The translations under genes and the position numbers were made by a program. Below the pieces are notes generated by a model that was not told where the DNA came from, did no database searches, and saw only the letters and a list, made by a program, of their open reading frames with translations. From positions 1 through 8,501 of the forward strand of contig SIAZ01000160.1 in assembly GCA_009695405.1 (NCBI GenBank): a DNA stretch of 8,501 nucleotides. Reading direction: 5' to 3'. This document shows positions 1-6,404 of this stretch, in pieces. Within the stretch, counting starts at the first letter, position 1. Every line of letters begins with the position of its first letter. Origin of the DNA: Pedosphaera sp. GTDB taxonomy: Bacteria; Verrucomicrobiota; Verrucomicrobiia; Limisphaerales; UBA9464.

Positions 1-1
1 G

Positions 2-55
2 AACCATACCGTTGCCGAACTCCTGCCTTGGAACTGGAAACCGGCGAAAGCCTAA
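2..55 (+). CDS. IS66-family transposase, C-terminal tail (5' partial)
   Basis: The frame opens at the window edge and reads NHTVAELLPWNWKPAKA followed by TAA. The segment ELLPWNW with a short basic tail is the hallmark ending of IS66 transposases (TnpC, DDE type), where a histidine-containing helix precedes a (D/E)LLPWxW motif. Only 17 residues of a protein normally around 450-550 residues long are visible, so neither the catalytic DDE residues nor the integrity of the gene can be judged. The gene reads toward the right terminal repeat, as expected for the last ORF of the element. A longer overlapping plus-strand frame (12-215) crosses the terminal repeat and is treated as spurious. Confidence 0.75.
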   Translation, partial: NHTVAELLPWNWKPAKA

Positions 56-129
56 TCCGGTCGGTCGACCTTTCTTCCCCGCCTTCGATCGCGGAATATC
101 CTACTTTCGGCAACTAGGGAACCATGAGG

Positions 130-145
130 TTGGGCGTACGCTTAC
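130..145 (+). repeat. Probable IS66 right terminal inverted repeat
   Basis: The sequence ttgggcgtacgcttac reads GTAAGCGTACGCCCAA on the other strand, which fits the GTAAGCG start typical of IS66-family ends. It lies 75 bp after the transposase stop codon and would set the element boundary at 145. The left partner repeat is outside the window, so pairing cannot be confirmed here. Confidence 0.7.
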
Positions 146-553
146 CGTTAAAAACCATGCATTCAATCGCCTTGTTTTATCGCCTTCTCCAAGTCTCTGT
201 CAGAGGTTTCTGTGACTAGGATCGTCGTCGAATCTCCCCCGGACTTCGAGCCATCGAAGATTAAGCCCTAGCCAAATAGATCTCGCTCATTCATGACAAC
301 AGCCACCCTATCTATGAGCCCCTTGGATTGTTTTCGACTTTAAAGACTCAGGGAATCGGCATATTCGCAATCGCATGGCTCGCCTTATGAGAAATAAAGC
401 CCACCTTGGGCGCCGGCAACGCTGCTACCGCTTACAAACCACCGATACAAATTCTATCGCTCCTAATCGCCTTGCAGAAGCTCTCTCTCACCCCTTTCTC
501 GAGCCACTCTCAATCGAACGCTAAGTCTTGACCCAGACTGAATGCGTTTAGAC
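146..553. other. Gene-free stretch between the IS end and the esterase
   Basis: I read both strands and found no frame with a recognisable protein. The longest quiet stretch is a minus-strand frame of about 34 codons (163-267) without a proper start and with no family I recognise. No tRNA- or rRNA-like structure is apparent. Two small items occur: a second CGCTTAC motif at 429-435 preceded by TTGGGCG at 406-412, which mimics the two blocks of the IS66 end in a broken form, and a perfect 10-bp inverted repeat at 519-528/550-559. The stretch may be decayed sequence flanking the insertion. Confidence 0.5.
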
Positions 554-559
554 TTAGCG
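519..559 (-). terminator. 10-bp inverted repeat over the esterase stop codon, possible terminator
   Basis: CGCTAAGTCT (519-528) and AGACTTAGCG (550-559) are perfect reverse complements separated by 21 bases. The right arm contains the esterase stop codon (TAA, 556-554), so the hairpin would form at the very 3' end of that message. No T-run follows on the minus strand, so it is not a standard intrinsic terminator. It could act as a 3' stabilising hairpin or be a leftover repeat. Confidence 0.35.
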
Positions 560-1307
560 AGCTTGAGCCAGTAGCCACTTAAAGAACTCAGGATCCTCGT
601 AGGTCCGAGTCCAAGAGTCATGGCCCGCTTCGGAATAGACGGTTAACTGAATGTCGGTGGTGCCTAACTTCTTGAAGGTCTCCACCATCCGATCACTCTC
701 AGACAGCGGTACTGTGGTATCCTTACCGCCGTGATACACTCGAACCTTCAGTCCCTTGTTGGCTTCACGCTGACTCGATGACAACAAGAGCGACCGAATC
801 CGTTCTCCACCACCGCAAATCGGGGCCACAGCGGCAAAACGCTCTGGATAACGGATCGCCAAGTCCCACGTGCCGTAGCCCCATACTGAGGCCAGTCACA
901 TAAACCCTCCGAGAATCTACCGATAGACGTCCTTGAATCTGATCTAGCAATTTAATTAAAAGAGTAGCATCCCAAATCTTTCCAACTGGGCATTGTGGTG
1001 AAACCAAAATAAACGGCAAATCACCACCTGCCGCAGCCAATTTCGGGGGACCATGCACAGCCACCTTGCTCAGATCGCTCCCTCTTTCCCCAGCCCCATG
1101 TAAAAATAAAACGAGTGGCCACTTTTTTGAAGGCTCAGTCGCTGACCCACGCGGGACATAGAGTAAATAATCCAACTCAGCGACCGAACTCACTTCCTTA
1201 CGGAACTGCTGATGCGTCTGCTCTCCTGGGCGAGGTCTCGGAAAACCAACGAGCGTGGAACAACCCACAATCGCAACCATCAAAAGACCAAAGAAAGCAC
1301 TTCTCAC
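554..1307 (-). pseudogene. Lipoprotein esterase/peptidase (COG4099-like), broken by one frameshift
   Basis: This is an alpha/beta-hydrolase of the predicted peptidase/phospholipase type (COG4099; related to PHB depolymerases and prolyl oligopeptidases), probably anchored outside the cytoplasm. It starts at GTG 1307. The N-terminus is a signal peptide with lipobox IVGC (Cys16). The oxyanion-side motif LFLHGAGERGSD follows, then VSPQCP, then the nucleophile motif GLSMG (Ser codon 885-887). Directly after the ATG of that motif the frame is lost at a run of four G (plus-strand CCCC, 879-882). Shifting frame restores the expected downstream sequence: LAIRYPERFAAVAPICGGGE, GGKDTTVP with the catalytic Asp, and AGHDSW with the catalytic His, ending at TAA 554-556. 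Restoring two G would give GLSMGGYGTWDLAIRYP and a protein of about 251 residues. Both halves are otherwise intact, so the lesion is recent, a sequencing error, or, less likely, programmed frameshifting. The gene lies 49 bp downstream of the prepilin-like gene. Confidence 0.85.
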
Positions 1308-1308
1308 T

Positions 1309-1331
1309 TTAATTTATTAATCTGAAATTAA
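1309..1331. promoter_or_regulatory. AT-rich inverted repeat just upstream of the esterase start
   Basis: TTAATTT (1309-1315) and AAATTAA (1325-1331) form a perfect 7-bp inverted repeat with a 9-base spacer, one base upstream of the GTG start at 1307 on the minus strand. It could be an operator or part of an AT-rich promoter. The local composition is A+T rich, so chance is a fair explanation. Confidence 0.2.
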
Positions 1332-1356
1332 GATCTAAAAAGTCCCTCGAAAAGCC

Positions 1357-2181
1357 TCACCTTTTAAACGAAGAATGCTGAATCATCCAAGTAATATCGC
1401 GACTTTTCGGAGCAGAAAACCCGTTGTACTGACTATACTTCACCTTAACCGAAGTAGACGATTCAACCCATCTTTTAATTTCGCTATGACCATCCGTAAA
1501 ATTGAAGCCTGCAGCTCCATTATGATAACTTGCCGGTAAATCTACAAAACTATTTAAATCCGTAGGGTTGGTGATCTCCCATCCGTCATTAATACTGTCT
1601 GGATGCTCGTCATTCATCAGCCATAAGTCAGAGGGCCCAATGCCAGTAATGTCTGAGGTTTTGTTGAAATTCTGCCAACCCGAATACCAGGTCGATCCTA
1701 CAGACGTATTGCCATAAGCGAATCCTTCGATAAATCCATTCATTGCAACTGATCTAACTCGAGGCCGAGTGGAAGTGCCATTTTTGACCGGATGATTATC
1801 GGCTGGGCACCGATAAATTCCAGGACTCTTTGTGTAAGGCCCAATCTTTGCGTTAACCAAGAAAAGTGTGTTTGTATTATCAGCATTATTCGAATTCCAA
1901 TCAACCCAACCAGCAACCCAACTCGCGTTCGTATCTTTAGTGCCACCATTCGCATTTGGGGGAAATATTTCACGATTGTCGCCTGTATACATCAATGTAG
2001 CTAACCCTAACTGTTTCGTGTTGCTCATACAAAGAATGCCTTGGGCCTTGGTCTTTGCCTTGGCTAAGGCTGGCAATAACATACCTGCCAGAATGGCAAT
2101 GATGGCGATGACAACCAGCAACTCAATCAAGGTAAAGGCCTGATTAGATCGAAGGCGTTGGGGAAAATTGGTTGATTTCAT
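1357..2181 (-). CDS. Prepilin-like protein with H-X9-DG motif (copy 1)
   Basis: This is a type II secretion/type IV pilin-like protein of 274 residues of the kind abundant in Verrucomicrobiota and Planctomycetota. Its specific role is unknown. The leader is about 15 residues, then A|FTLIELLVV with Glu at +5, giving a prepilin peptidase site with Ala instead of the usual Gly at -1. A hydrophobic helix to about residue 38 and PALAKAKTKAQ follow. The globular part carries YRCPAD (123-128), DEHPDSINDGW (191-201) and the H-X9-DG motif at 220-231 (His-NGAAGFNFT-Asp-Gly). I chose ATG 2181 because it gives a normal short basic leader. The in-frame TTG at 2253 would add 24 residues, including an extra hydrophobic stretch, and has no ribosome site. 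The stop is TGA at 1357. A 116-bp gap separates the start from the upstream CRTAC1-like gene. A paralogue lies at 5505-6359. Confidence 0.9.
   Translation of the reverse strand: MKSTNFPQRLRSNQAFTLIELLVVIAIIAILAGMLLPALAKAKTKAQGILCMSNTKQLGLATLMYTGDNREIFPPNANGGTKDTNASWVAGWVDWNSNNADNTNTLFLVNAKIGPYTKSPGIYRCPADNHPVKNGTSTRPRVRSVAMNGFIEGFAYGNTSVGSTWYSGWQNFNKTSDITGIGPSDLWLMNDEHPDSINDGWEITNPTDLNSFVDLPASYHNGAAGFNFTDGHSEIKRWVESSTSVKVKYSQYNGFSAPKSRDITWMIQHSSFKR
2021..2139 (-). repeat. 119-bp repeat shared by the two prepilin-like genes, copy A
   Basis: This segment encodes FTLIE through to KAQGILCMSN of the prepilin-like gene. It aligns without gaps to 6187-6305 in the same orientation, with 11 differences by my hand count (about 91% identity). 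It is a coding repeat arising from paralogy, not a mobile repeat. Confidence 0.85.
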
Positions 2182-2297
2182 AATGAAAAATAAGAAAAGA
2201 AAGCCAAAGAGGAACGCTAAATGAAGAGAGAGGCCTCGTGTCCTAGCGGTCAAATTAATTTTTAAAGTTTATTCTCACCAAGCCCAAAGCACTTCAT

Positions 2298-4025
2298 CTA
2301 CCAATCGAAAGCTTCGGGCGCTAACCGACCCTTTCCTGCCTGAATTAGATGAACTTTGCCACTCTCGCAACTACCGAAAGACTCCTTCCGACCGTCCGGC
2401 CAGCGCACCCAGACCTGATCAGCGTGTCGATCTCCACCAAGTCCAAAATGAACCCTTGGATCCTGACTCGAATTGTACCCTTGGTTAGGCTGATTTTGCC
2501 GCCATTGAAACCTCCCACCCACATCGATCTTTACGACGGCATTCCGAGCCTCACCACCCGCTGCATCGATTAACCGCAAACCAATCCATCGACCTCCATC
2601 TCCCGCTTTATTCCGTAAAACTCGTAAAGCGCCGTCTCGGTTATTGATCACCAAGTCAACCGCTCCATCATTATCGAGGTCTCCCGCTGCTAATCCCCGA
2701 CTTACCAAGAGAGAGTCGACCGCCAAACCGCCCCTCGGAATTATCTCAAATCGGCCAGCGCCTAACCCTCTTCGCAAACTACTTGCCTCGGCGTAAGGAT
2801 CGGCGACATCCGGTGTGTCAATTCCCAAACGAACTCGACCGTTTGCAACGTAGAGATCCAATTGTCCATCGTTATCGAAATCGGCAAATTCTAAGCCAAA
2901 TCCAGTGAATGGAATGCTGCCAGCCATAGGACCGTCGATCGTTAGTGAGTCGAGAAAGCTTCCCTTTTGGTTCAAAAATAAGCCATTTCCCTCACCCGCC
3001 AGATGAGTCACGTACAAATCAAGCCAACCTCGCTGCAGAAGATCAACGGCCACGACTCCCATGCCGGCGCGTGGAACCCCAAGGGCATTCAGTCCACACC
3101 CTCTTAGTATACCTTCTTCTAGAAATTGTCCTCCTCCTTGGTTCAACCAAAGCTGATTGGGCATCGCATCGTTGGCCACAAAAATATCAATTCGGCCATC
3201 ATGATCAAAATCACCTGTGGCGATCCCAAACCCATTCCCATAGGCCTTGCCAACTCCAGAAATTTGAGTGACATCCTCAAACGTCCCGTCCCCTCGGTTA
3301 TGGAAGAGAACCGTCGGGGCTGGAGCTGTGTAGTTTAACGGCGAACAGTAATCTCGCCGCCCTTCGCCTGAATAACAGTCCATCTCAGCCCCGAGACTCC
3401 ATCGCACATAATTCACCACCATCAGGTCGAGAAAACCATCCCCGTCATAGTCCACAAAGGCCGCACTCATACTCATCGAACGGACCCCAACACCTGCCCG
3501 ATCAGTGACGTCCTCAAAGGTTCCTCGACCTGTATTTCGGAAGAGGCGGTTAGAACCGAGTTGAGTTACATATAAATCAGGCCACCCGTCCCTATCGTAA
3601 TCTCCGACCGCACAGCCCATCCCATAGCCATCAGGACAAACAAAGCCAACTTTCTCAGTCACATCCTCAAAGGACCATGCGCCCAAATTGCGAAAAAGAC
3701 GATGTCGAGGCCGACCCACTTTCCCTGTCTCGAGTGACCCTCCATCGAGACACACCACATCCAACCAACCATCACCGTCATAGTCCAGTAACCCGACTCC
3801 ACCCGTTTCCATCTCCGGAAGCAGGAATCGCCCAGTCTTACCGGTTGAATGCCGGAAATTGAGTCCAGTGGAAGCCGGCACAGTTTCAAACCACGGTGCC
3901 ACTTTCTTTTCAGACTCTCCTCGTCGCTCGCTACTGCCCTCAGCGTGGCTCGAGGGCGTCTCCTGATTACATCCAACCATCCACGAGCCTGTTATCAGGA
4001 GGAGGCTTAAAAAGGATTTTTTCAC
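2298..4025 (-). CDS. CRTAC1-family FG-GAP/ASPIC-UnbV lipoprotein
   Basis: This is a secreted beta-propeller protein of 575 residues. FG-GAP/VCBS repeats carry DxDxDG calcium loops at about 81-89, 142-150, 192-200, 272-280, 382-390 and 449-457. A further repeat at 327-336 (DLLQRGWLDLYV) has lost the calcium ligands. The C-terminal 490-563 matches the ASPIC/UnbV domain (ARNAVVKIDVGG, QGYNSSQDPRVHFGLG, WPDGRKE). The N-terminus is a signal peptide with a lipobox-like MVGC (Cys19), so a lipoprotein is likely, although Met at -3 is less usual. I chose GTG 4025: its GTG overlaps the TGA of the upstream TPR gene as GTGA, and it puts Lys-Lys and the hydrophobic segment right at the start. The in-frame ATG at 4070 would add 15 residues before the signal peptide. 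Such proteins are thought to mediate adhesion or protein contacts at the surface; the partner here is unknown. TPR genes commonly sit next to this family. Confidence 0.9.
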   Translation of the reverse strand: MKKSFLSLLLITGSWMVGCNQETPSSHAEGSSERRGESEKKVAPWFETVPASTGLNFRHSTGKTGRFLLPEMETGGVGLLDYDGDGWLDVVCLDGGSLETGKVGRPRHRLFRNLGAWSFEDVTEKVGFVCPDGYGMGCAVGDYDRDGWPDLYVTQLGSNRLFRNTGRGTFEDVTDRAGVGVRSMSMSAAFVDYDGDGFLDLMVVNYVRWSLGAEMDCYSGEGRRDYCSPLNYTAPAPTVLFHNRGDGTFEDVTQISGVGKAYGNGFGIATGDFDHDGRIDIFVANDAMPNQLWLNQGGGQFLEEGILRGCGLNALGVPRAGMGVVAVDLLQRGWLDLYVTHLAGEGNGLFLNQKGSFLDSLTIDGPMAGSIPFTGFGLEFADFDNDGQLDLYVANGRVRLGIDTPDVADPYAEASSLRRGLGAGRFEIIPRGGLAVDSLLVSRGLAAGDLDNDGAVDLVINNRDGALRVLRNKAGDGGRWIGLRLIDAAGGEARNAVVKIDVGGRFQWRQNQPNQGYNSSQDPRVHFGLGGDRHADQVWVRWPDGRKESFGSCESGKVHLIQAGKGRLAPEAFDW

Positions 4026-5449
4026 GGGGATCGCAGGGCTTGGCGCAATGTCGTTAATTCCATACCGCATGGAGCCACAACTTGCAAAGTGTCCAGCATT
4101 CGCTGCGCACCTTCTAAATCTCGCCTTTCAATCCGCACCAACCCTAATTGGAGACAGGCTCGAGTCATCGATGGATTCAGTTCTAACGCCTGCTCAAATT
4201 GGGCAATTGCCGCCAAAGTATCCCCCATATTATGCCATAACAGTTCACCCAGTTCGACGTAAACCTCTGCATTACGGGGATCACAACGAATCGCCGCCCG
4301 CAAAGCCTCCACCGCGGCTGAGTCACGCTCTAAAGCCAGAAAAGAGTTTGCCAGTGCCAAATGAGTCTGGGCGATCTCTGGCGCGAGTCCGACCGCCATC
4401 ATGGCATCGGCATTTCCTCGGTCTGCATACCCCAACAAAACCTGGGTGTAGGAACGAGTAATCCACGGAGCGACTGCTTTGGTATCCTCTTCGATGAGCC
4501 GGTTGACAAGGCTTAATGCCTGACCGGCCCGCCCCGACCGGTTCAACACCACCGCCAATTGGTTCAAGAGCCCTCGGTGCTGAGGATGAAAGGGTAAAGC
4601 GGTTTCGAGAAGTCGGGCCGCCTGATCCGGATGTCCCGTTGATGAAAGCTCATTCGCCTGAGACATCTGATCCTGTAGGGACTTCATATGACGCGGAGCT
4701 TCCTCCGCCCAAGGATCCTGCATGGGATGCCGAGAAATACCCGAGCCAGTCGCAAGGGCCAAGCGAGACTCATTAGTTCGTCCCACTGCTCGGTAGGCTT
4801 GACCAAGCAAAAACAAGGCAGGGCGGGCGGAACGATCTAGGCTTAAGGCCTGTTCTAAAAAAAGAATCGCCGCAGCGAAATCGCCGCGTCGCAGTTGTAT
4901 CTCTCCTAAACCGGCCGGCCCACGCCACTCGCTCCTTTCCAACTCGACCAACCGCCTAAAGGCCGTTGACGAAAGATCTAAGTCACCGGTGCGCAGGGCA
5001 CTTTCCCCCAGTCGATACCAGCCTGGGCTAAACTGAGGAAAGGCGGTCGTTAAGGCCTTGTACTCCCGCAATGCTCCGACGGTGTCGGCCTGTTCCTCCA
5101 AGGCAACCGCCGCATACATCCGAGCAAGCGGTTCTTCTGGAGCCAACGCTGAAGTCTGAAGAAATGTCTCGCGCGATTCCTTCCAGAGGCCGTTCGCTGC
5201 AAAAGCGATTCCCAAGGTGGCTCTTCGTCCCGGATTACGAAGATCCAAGCGAACCTCAGCGAGGATCCGCTCCAAATGATCTCGGACTTGAGGATCCAAA
5301 GAAGCTAACTGGGGTTGAACAGGAGGCAGGACCGCTGGCAACCGCCACCATTGAACCCCTGCGACAACAAGAACGCAGACCAAAGCACCGCCAAGAAGCC
5401 GCATCCGAAGCGTCAACCCTATCTGATTCGACTGAGACGATATCAACAT
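4022..5449 (-). CDS. Membrane-anchored tetratricopeptide-repeat protein
   Basis: This is a 475-residue protein with one N-terminal hydrophobic segment (about 17-34, LLGGALVCVLVVAGVQ) that should anchor it in the inner membrane or be cleaved. Beyond that it is almost wholly TPR repeats, for example ALREYKALTTAFPQFSPGWYR, AAILFLEQALSLDRSARPALF and AIAQFEQALELNPSMTRACLQ. A linker without repeats lies in the middle (around 230-260). TPR arrays bind other proteins; no catalytic domain is visible. Its stop overlaps the start of the CRTAC1-like gene by four bases, which implies coupled translation and joint function. Starts are uncertain: ATG 5449 is preferred, ATG 5404 just before the hydrophobic segment is possible, and TTG 5497 is disfavoured because a hairpin (5460-5489) lies between it and 5449. 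No clear ribosome site precedes any of them. Confidence 0.88.
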   Translation of the reverse strand: MLISSQSNQIGLTLRMRLLGGALVCVLVVAGVQWWRLPAVLPPVQPQLASLDPQVRDHLERILAEVRLDLRNPGRRATLGIAFAANGLWKESRETFLQTSALAPEEPLARMYAAVALEEQADTVGALREYKALTTAFPQFSPGWYRLGESALRTGDLDLSSTAFRRLVELERSEWRGPAGLGEIQLRRGDFAAAILFLEQALSLDRSARPALFLLGQAYRAVGRTNESRLALATGSGISRHPMQDPWAEEAPRHMKSLQDQMSQANELSSTGHPDQAARLLETALPFHPQHRGLLNQLAVVLNRSGRAGQALSLVNRLIEEDTKAVAPWITRSYTQVLLGYADRGNADAMMAVGLAPEIAQTHLALANSFLALERDSAAVEALRAAIRCDPRNAEVYVELGELLWHNMGDTLAAIAQFEQALELNPSMTRACLQLGLVRIERRDLEGAQRMLDTLQVVAPCGMELTTLRQALRSP

Positions 5450-5459
5450 CAACTTCGAA

Positions 5460-5489
5460 AGGGTATCCCAGAAACAACTGAGATACCCT
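5460..5489 (-). terminator. Hairpin after prepilin-like copy 2, possible terminator or attenuator
   Basis: AGGGTATC (5460-5467) pairs perfectly with GATACCCT (5482-5489). Inside it, after one mismatch, CAG pairs with CTG around a 6-base loop. On the minus strand it begins 15 bases after the stop of the prepilin-like gene (5505) and is followed by TTTCG, so the T-run is weak. It sits 10 bp before the chosen start of the TPR gene. It may partly terminate or process the message between the two genes. Confidence 0.5.
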
Positions 5490-5504
5490 GACCACAAAGC
5501 GCCC

Positions 5505-6359
5505 TCAACGGGTCGGATTACTGATCTTCACCGTGGTACGATCTTGCATCCAAGCCACATCACGATTATTCGGAGATGGTTGGCCCAAAGAGAGTGCTTG
5601 GCCAAACTTCAAGAGGGGGGTCGTGCGAGAATCGGTCCATTTTTTAATTTCTGAATGCCCATCTACGAAGGCAAATCCAGCCGCTTTGTTATGATAACTA
5701 GCTGGATAATCAACAATGGTGAGGCTCGTCCCTTTATCCGGATCATACCCATCCATATTCACCGCAAACCAACCGTCATTGATGCTATCCTCTCGTTCGT
5801 CGACAAACACCCACGTCTGCGATGTCTTCTGGATCTCAGTCAACTTCTTGAACTGAGTGTAACCGGCACTGAAAGGACCGCTCCGCTCGCCCAAATAACC
5901 ATTCATGGAAATGGAGCGGACTCGCGGACTACCCGTCTTACCTTTGCTCATCGCTCGATCGGCAGGGCACTTGTAAACGCCGGGTGCCGACGAGTACTTC
6001 CCTAATTGGGATGCCATCAAGAAAATGGTATTAGTGTTATCCGAAGTGTAACTGGTATTGTTCAACCATCCCACACACCATGTTTGATTGGTCTGTGCAT
6101 ATCCAGTTCCCCCGTCCAAATTACCTGGAAGCACGTCATTATTGTCCGTACAAAACAGAGTATAAGCCAATCCTAATTGCTTTCCGTTGCTCATACACAG
6201 AATGCCTTGAGCCTTGGTCTTTGCCTTAGCTAGGGCCGGCAGTAACATCCCTGCCAGAATGGCAATGATAGCGATAACAACCAGCAACTCAATCAGCGTA
6301 AAGGCGCGGAGCAGTGGAGGGGCGGGTTGCGTCTTATTATGATTTTCTAATGGGTTCAT
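5505..6359 (-). CDS. Prepilin-like protein with H-X9-DG motif (copy 2)
   Basis: This is a 284-residue paralogue of the gene at 1357-2181. The leader of about 19 residues ends LLRA, followed by FTLIELLVV with Glu at +5, then a hydrophobic helix and PALAKAKTKAQGILCMSN, nearly identical to copy 1. The globular part has YKCPAD (129-134), DEREDSINDGW, and H-X9-DG at 223-234 (His-NKAAGFAFV-Asp-Gly). Between these motifs the two copies diverge strongly, so they are not a recent whole-gene duplication. The ATG at 6359 gives a short leader and no upstream alternative is needed; no ribosome site is apparent. It lies 45 bp downstream of the HEAT lipoprotein gene and upstream of the TPR/CRTAC1 pair. Such proteins are presumably processed by a prepilin peptidase and inserted in the inner membrane or assembled as minor pseudopilins; the exact role is not known. 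Confidence 0.9.
   Translation of the reverse strand: MNPLENHNKTQPAPPLLRAFTLIELLVVIAIIAILAGMLLPALAKAKTKAQGILCMSNGKQLGLAYTLFCTDNNDVLPGNLDGGTGYAQTNQTWCVGWLNNTSYTSDNTNTIFLMASQLGKYSSAPGVYKCPADRAMSKGKTGSPRVRSISMNGYLGERSGPFSAGYTQFKKLTEIQKTSQTWVFVDEREDSINDGWFAVNMDGYDPDKGTSLTIVDYPASYHNKAAGFAFVDGHSEIKKWTDSRTTPLLKFGQALSLGQPSPNNRDVAWMQDRTTVKISNPTR
6187..6305 (-). repeat. 119-bp repeat shared by the two prepilin-like genes, copy B
   Basis: This is the partner of 2021-2139: same orientation, no gaps, 11 differences by hand count. It covers the prepilin helix and the start of the globular domain. The encoded proteins differ at only one residue in the roughly 40 after the cleavage site, so most base changes are silent. 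Confidence 0.85.
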
Positions 6360-6404
6360 TGGTCAGTTAGTGAGGTTAGGGAAAGCTCGAAAAGCAAGTG
6401 GTAT

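Larger units (their letters stand above)
1..145 (+). mobile_element. Right end of an IS66-family insertion sequence (partial)
   Basis: Two independent signals agree. Frame 2 from the window edge encodes the C-terminal tail of an IS66 transposase, stopping at TAA 53-55. Ninety bases further on, ttgggcgtacgcttac (130-145) matches the expected right terminal repeat, since its reverse complement begins GTAAGCG, the usual IS66 start. The gap between stop codon and terminus is normal for this family. The rest of the element, including the left end, lies outside the window. IS66 elements usually duplicate 8 bp of target, so CGTTAAAA (146-153) is the predicted target duplication and should reappear just outside the left end. 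The family assignment rests on recognising the tail and the repeat, not on a database match. Confidence 0.78.

Noticed and set aside
12..215. Plus-strand open frame of 67 codons
   Set aside because: It runs out of frame over the IS66 transposase tail, crosses the terminal repeat into flanking DNA, and its translation resembles nothing.
163..267. Minus-strand frame of about 34 codons with a protein-like ending (ILVTETSDRDLEKAIKQGD)
   Set aside because: No start codon, preceded by a stop, and no family recognised. It could be a remnant of an interrupted gene but the evidence is too thin.
1351..1372. AAAAG/CTTTT hairpin at the end of prepilin-like copy 1 followed by a short T-run
   Set aside because: The stem is only 5 bp, mostly A-T, and overlaps the last codons; too weak to call a terminator.
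2182..2253. 24-residue N-terminal extension of prepilin-like copy 1 from a TTG codon
   Set aside because: It would place a second hydrophobic segment before the prepilin leader; ATG 2181 gives a normal leader.
4026..4070. ATG 4070 as start of the CRTAC1-like protein
   Set aside because: It adds 15 residues ahead of an otherwise well-placed signal peptide; the GTGA overlap at 4022-4025 is the better start.
5071..5481. Long plus-strand frames opposite the TPR and CRTAC1 genes (also 4048-4461 and 2945-3271)
   Set aside because: They are antisense to well-supported genes, of low-complexity composition and without domain features.
5450..5497. TTG 5497 as start of the TPR protein
   Set aside because: A hairpin lies inside this stretch and the extension is not needed for the membrane segment; ATG 5449 or 5404 fits better.
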